Source: Pseudomonadota bacterium
GTDB taxonomy: Bacteria; Pseudomonadota; Gammaproteobacteria; Burkholderiales; Burkholderiaceae_B
Length of the DNA: 6,156 nucleotides
Direction: 5' to 3'
NCBI GenBank assembly: GCA_021793875.1
Contig: JAJYRX010000093.1
Location: forward strand, 1 to 6,156
Notes under the pieces: generated by a model
The model's input: only the letters and a program-made list of their open reading frames with translations
The model's database searches: none
Told to the model about the DNA's origin: nothing
Part shown: positions 5,676 to 6,156 of the stretch, piece by piece
Position numbering within the stretch: position 1 is the stretch's first letter
Layout of the letters: each line of letters begins with the position of its first letter
Translations under genes and position numbers: made by a program

Positions 5676-6156
5676 TTATTGTATTTCTAAACCTTGTCTA
5701 AAGCGCTCAACCAAATCAGGATTTGAAATAAACCCCTTACCGAAAGCTACAGCATCGGCTATGTTATTGCGCAGCGCATCGGTAGCAGAGTTCAGATTGA
5801 AGTTCTCATTAACTATTACAGAACCACCAAAAACCTGTTTCATTTGTGCTGTAAGAGTCTGCTTACCAGCAGCCTGCCTTATAAACATAAAAGCTACTCT
5901 TCTTTCCCCTAGCACCCTAGAGATATGAGTAAACAAAAGCTCTGGATTTGAGTCTTTCATACCATGAAGGCCACTATAAGGTGATAAATGAACGCCTACC
6001 CTATCGGCACCCCATATGCCTATACAGGCGTCTACAACCTCCATGAGAAAACGACTTCTATTAGCTACCGAACCACCATATTCGTCTTTTCTACGGTTGC
6101 TGTGATCATGTAGAAATTGATCTATAAGGTAGCCATTTGCCGCGTTAATGTCTATA
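5676..6156 (-). CDS. Old Yellow Enzyme-type NADH:flavin oxidoreductase, C-terminal part (5' end beyond window)
   Basis: The last 159 residues of an OYE-family alkene reductase, an FMN-dependent TIM-barrel enzyme that reduces activated C=C bonds (or nitro groups) with NAD(P)H, are visible. Reading upstream of the internal ATG at 6044 the frame stays open to the edge. It shows ANGYLIDQFLHDHSNRRKDEYGGS and NRSRF, the strongest OYE signature (written here with its first 20 residues ANGYLIDQFLHDHSNRRKDE at about 6140-6081), including the proton-donor Tyr of NGYL. Later come VGVHLSP, a VIVNENF segment where FMN-phosphate binding is expected, and DAVAFGKGFISNPDLVERF near the end. So the true gene begins outside the window, and the ATG at 6044 is internal. 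Two oddities: the residue aligned with the first substrate-binding His (OYE1 His191) is Asn at 6144-6146, and the protein stops at GLEIQ, lacking the usual final tail of about 25 residues with FYGGGxxGYTDYP. The yqeY-like gene starts 14 bases downstream. It could be a divergent subfamily or a decaying gene. Confidence 0.9.
   Translation of the reverse strand, partial: IDINAANGYLIDQFLHDHSNRRKDEYGGSVANRSRFLMEVVDACIGIWGADRVGVHLSPYSGLHGMKDSNPELLFTHISRVLGERRVAFMFIRQAAGKQTLTAQMKQVFGGSVIVNENFNLNSATDALRNNIADAVAFGKGFISNPDLVERFRQGLEIQ

Noticed and set aside
5676..6044. Treating the ATG at 6044 as the start of a complete 122-residue protein
   Set aside because: The frame stays open upstream to the window edge and there encodes the strongest OYE signature, so this ATG is internal to a longer gene.

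Overview
The window reads as chromosomal DNA of a Gram-negative proteobacterium, most likely an aquatic gammaproteobacterium. Three kinds of evidence point there: Sec signal peptides on exported proteins, a Dpp/Opp-type peptide ABC importer, and a set of families (GatB/YqeY, Old Yellow Enzyme, NRDE/TANGO2, and a periplasmic carboxypeptidase-regulatory-like protein) that I associate with that group. Base composition is AT-rich, a little over 40% GC by eye (not counted). The taxonomic placement is inference from family resemblance, because no RNA gene or marker allows better.

Region 1 (1 to 3354, minus strand) is the promoter-proximal part of a peptide-type ABC importer operon. Transcription runs from a periplasmic family-5 substrate-binding protein (3354-1780) to a DppB-type permease (1779-796) and a DppC-type permease (796 to the window edge, 265 residues visible). 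The genes are packed with no spacer (TAA then ATG) and then with a 1-base overlap (TAATG). The ATPase genes are not in the window; they probably lie beyond base 1.

Region 2 (3355-3543) is a 189-base AT-rich divergent intergenic region with good ribosome binding sites at both ends. It must hold the signals for the importer operon and for the plus-strand NRDE/TANGO2-family gene (3544-4350).

Region 3 (4299-4838, minus) encodes a small exported beta-sandwich protein of unknown function. It converges on the NRDE gene, and the two coding 3' ends overlap by 52 bases. Region 4 (4839-5187) has no convincing gene. It carries a candidate promoter for the exported protein and a doubtful 22-codon ORF with a good Shine-Dalgarno.

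Region 5 (5188-6156, minus) holds the 3' part of an Old Yellow Enzyme-type flavin oxidoreductase followed 14 bases later by a GatB/YqeY-domain gene. The visible OYE part is odd in two ways: it stops where the usual C-terminal tail should begin, and it has Asn where the family has its first substrate-binding His.

I found no mobile element, CRISPR array, RNA gene or clear new multi-gene system. The observations most worth following are the OYE deviations and the divergent pairing of a TANGO2-like gene with a Dpp-like importer. The pairing allows a testable but speculative haem-handling link.
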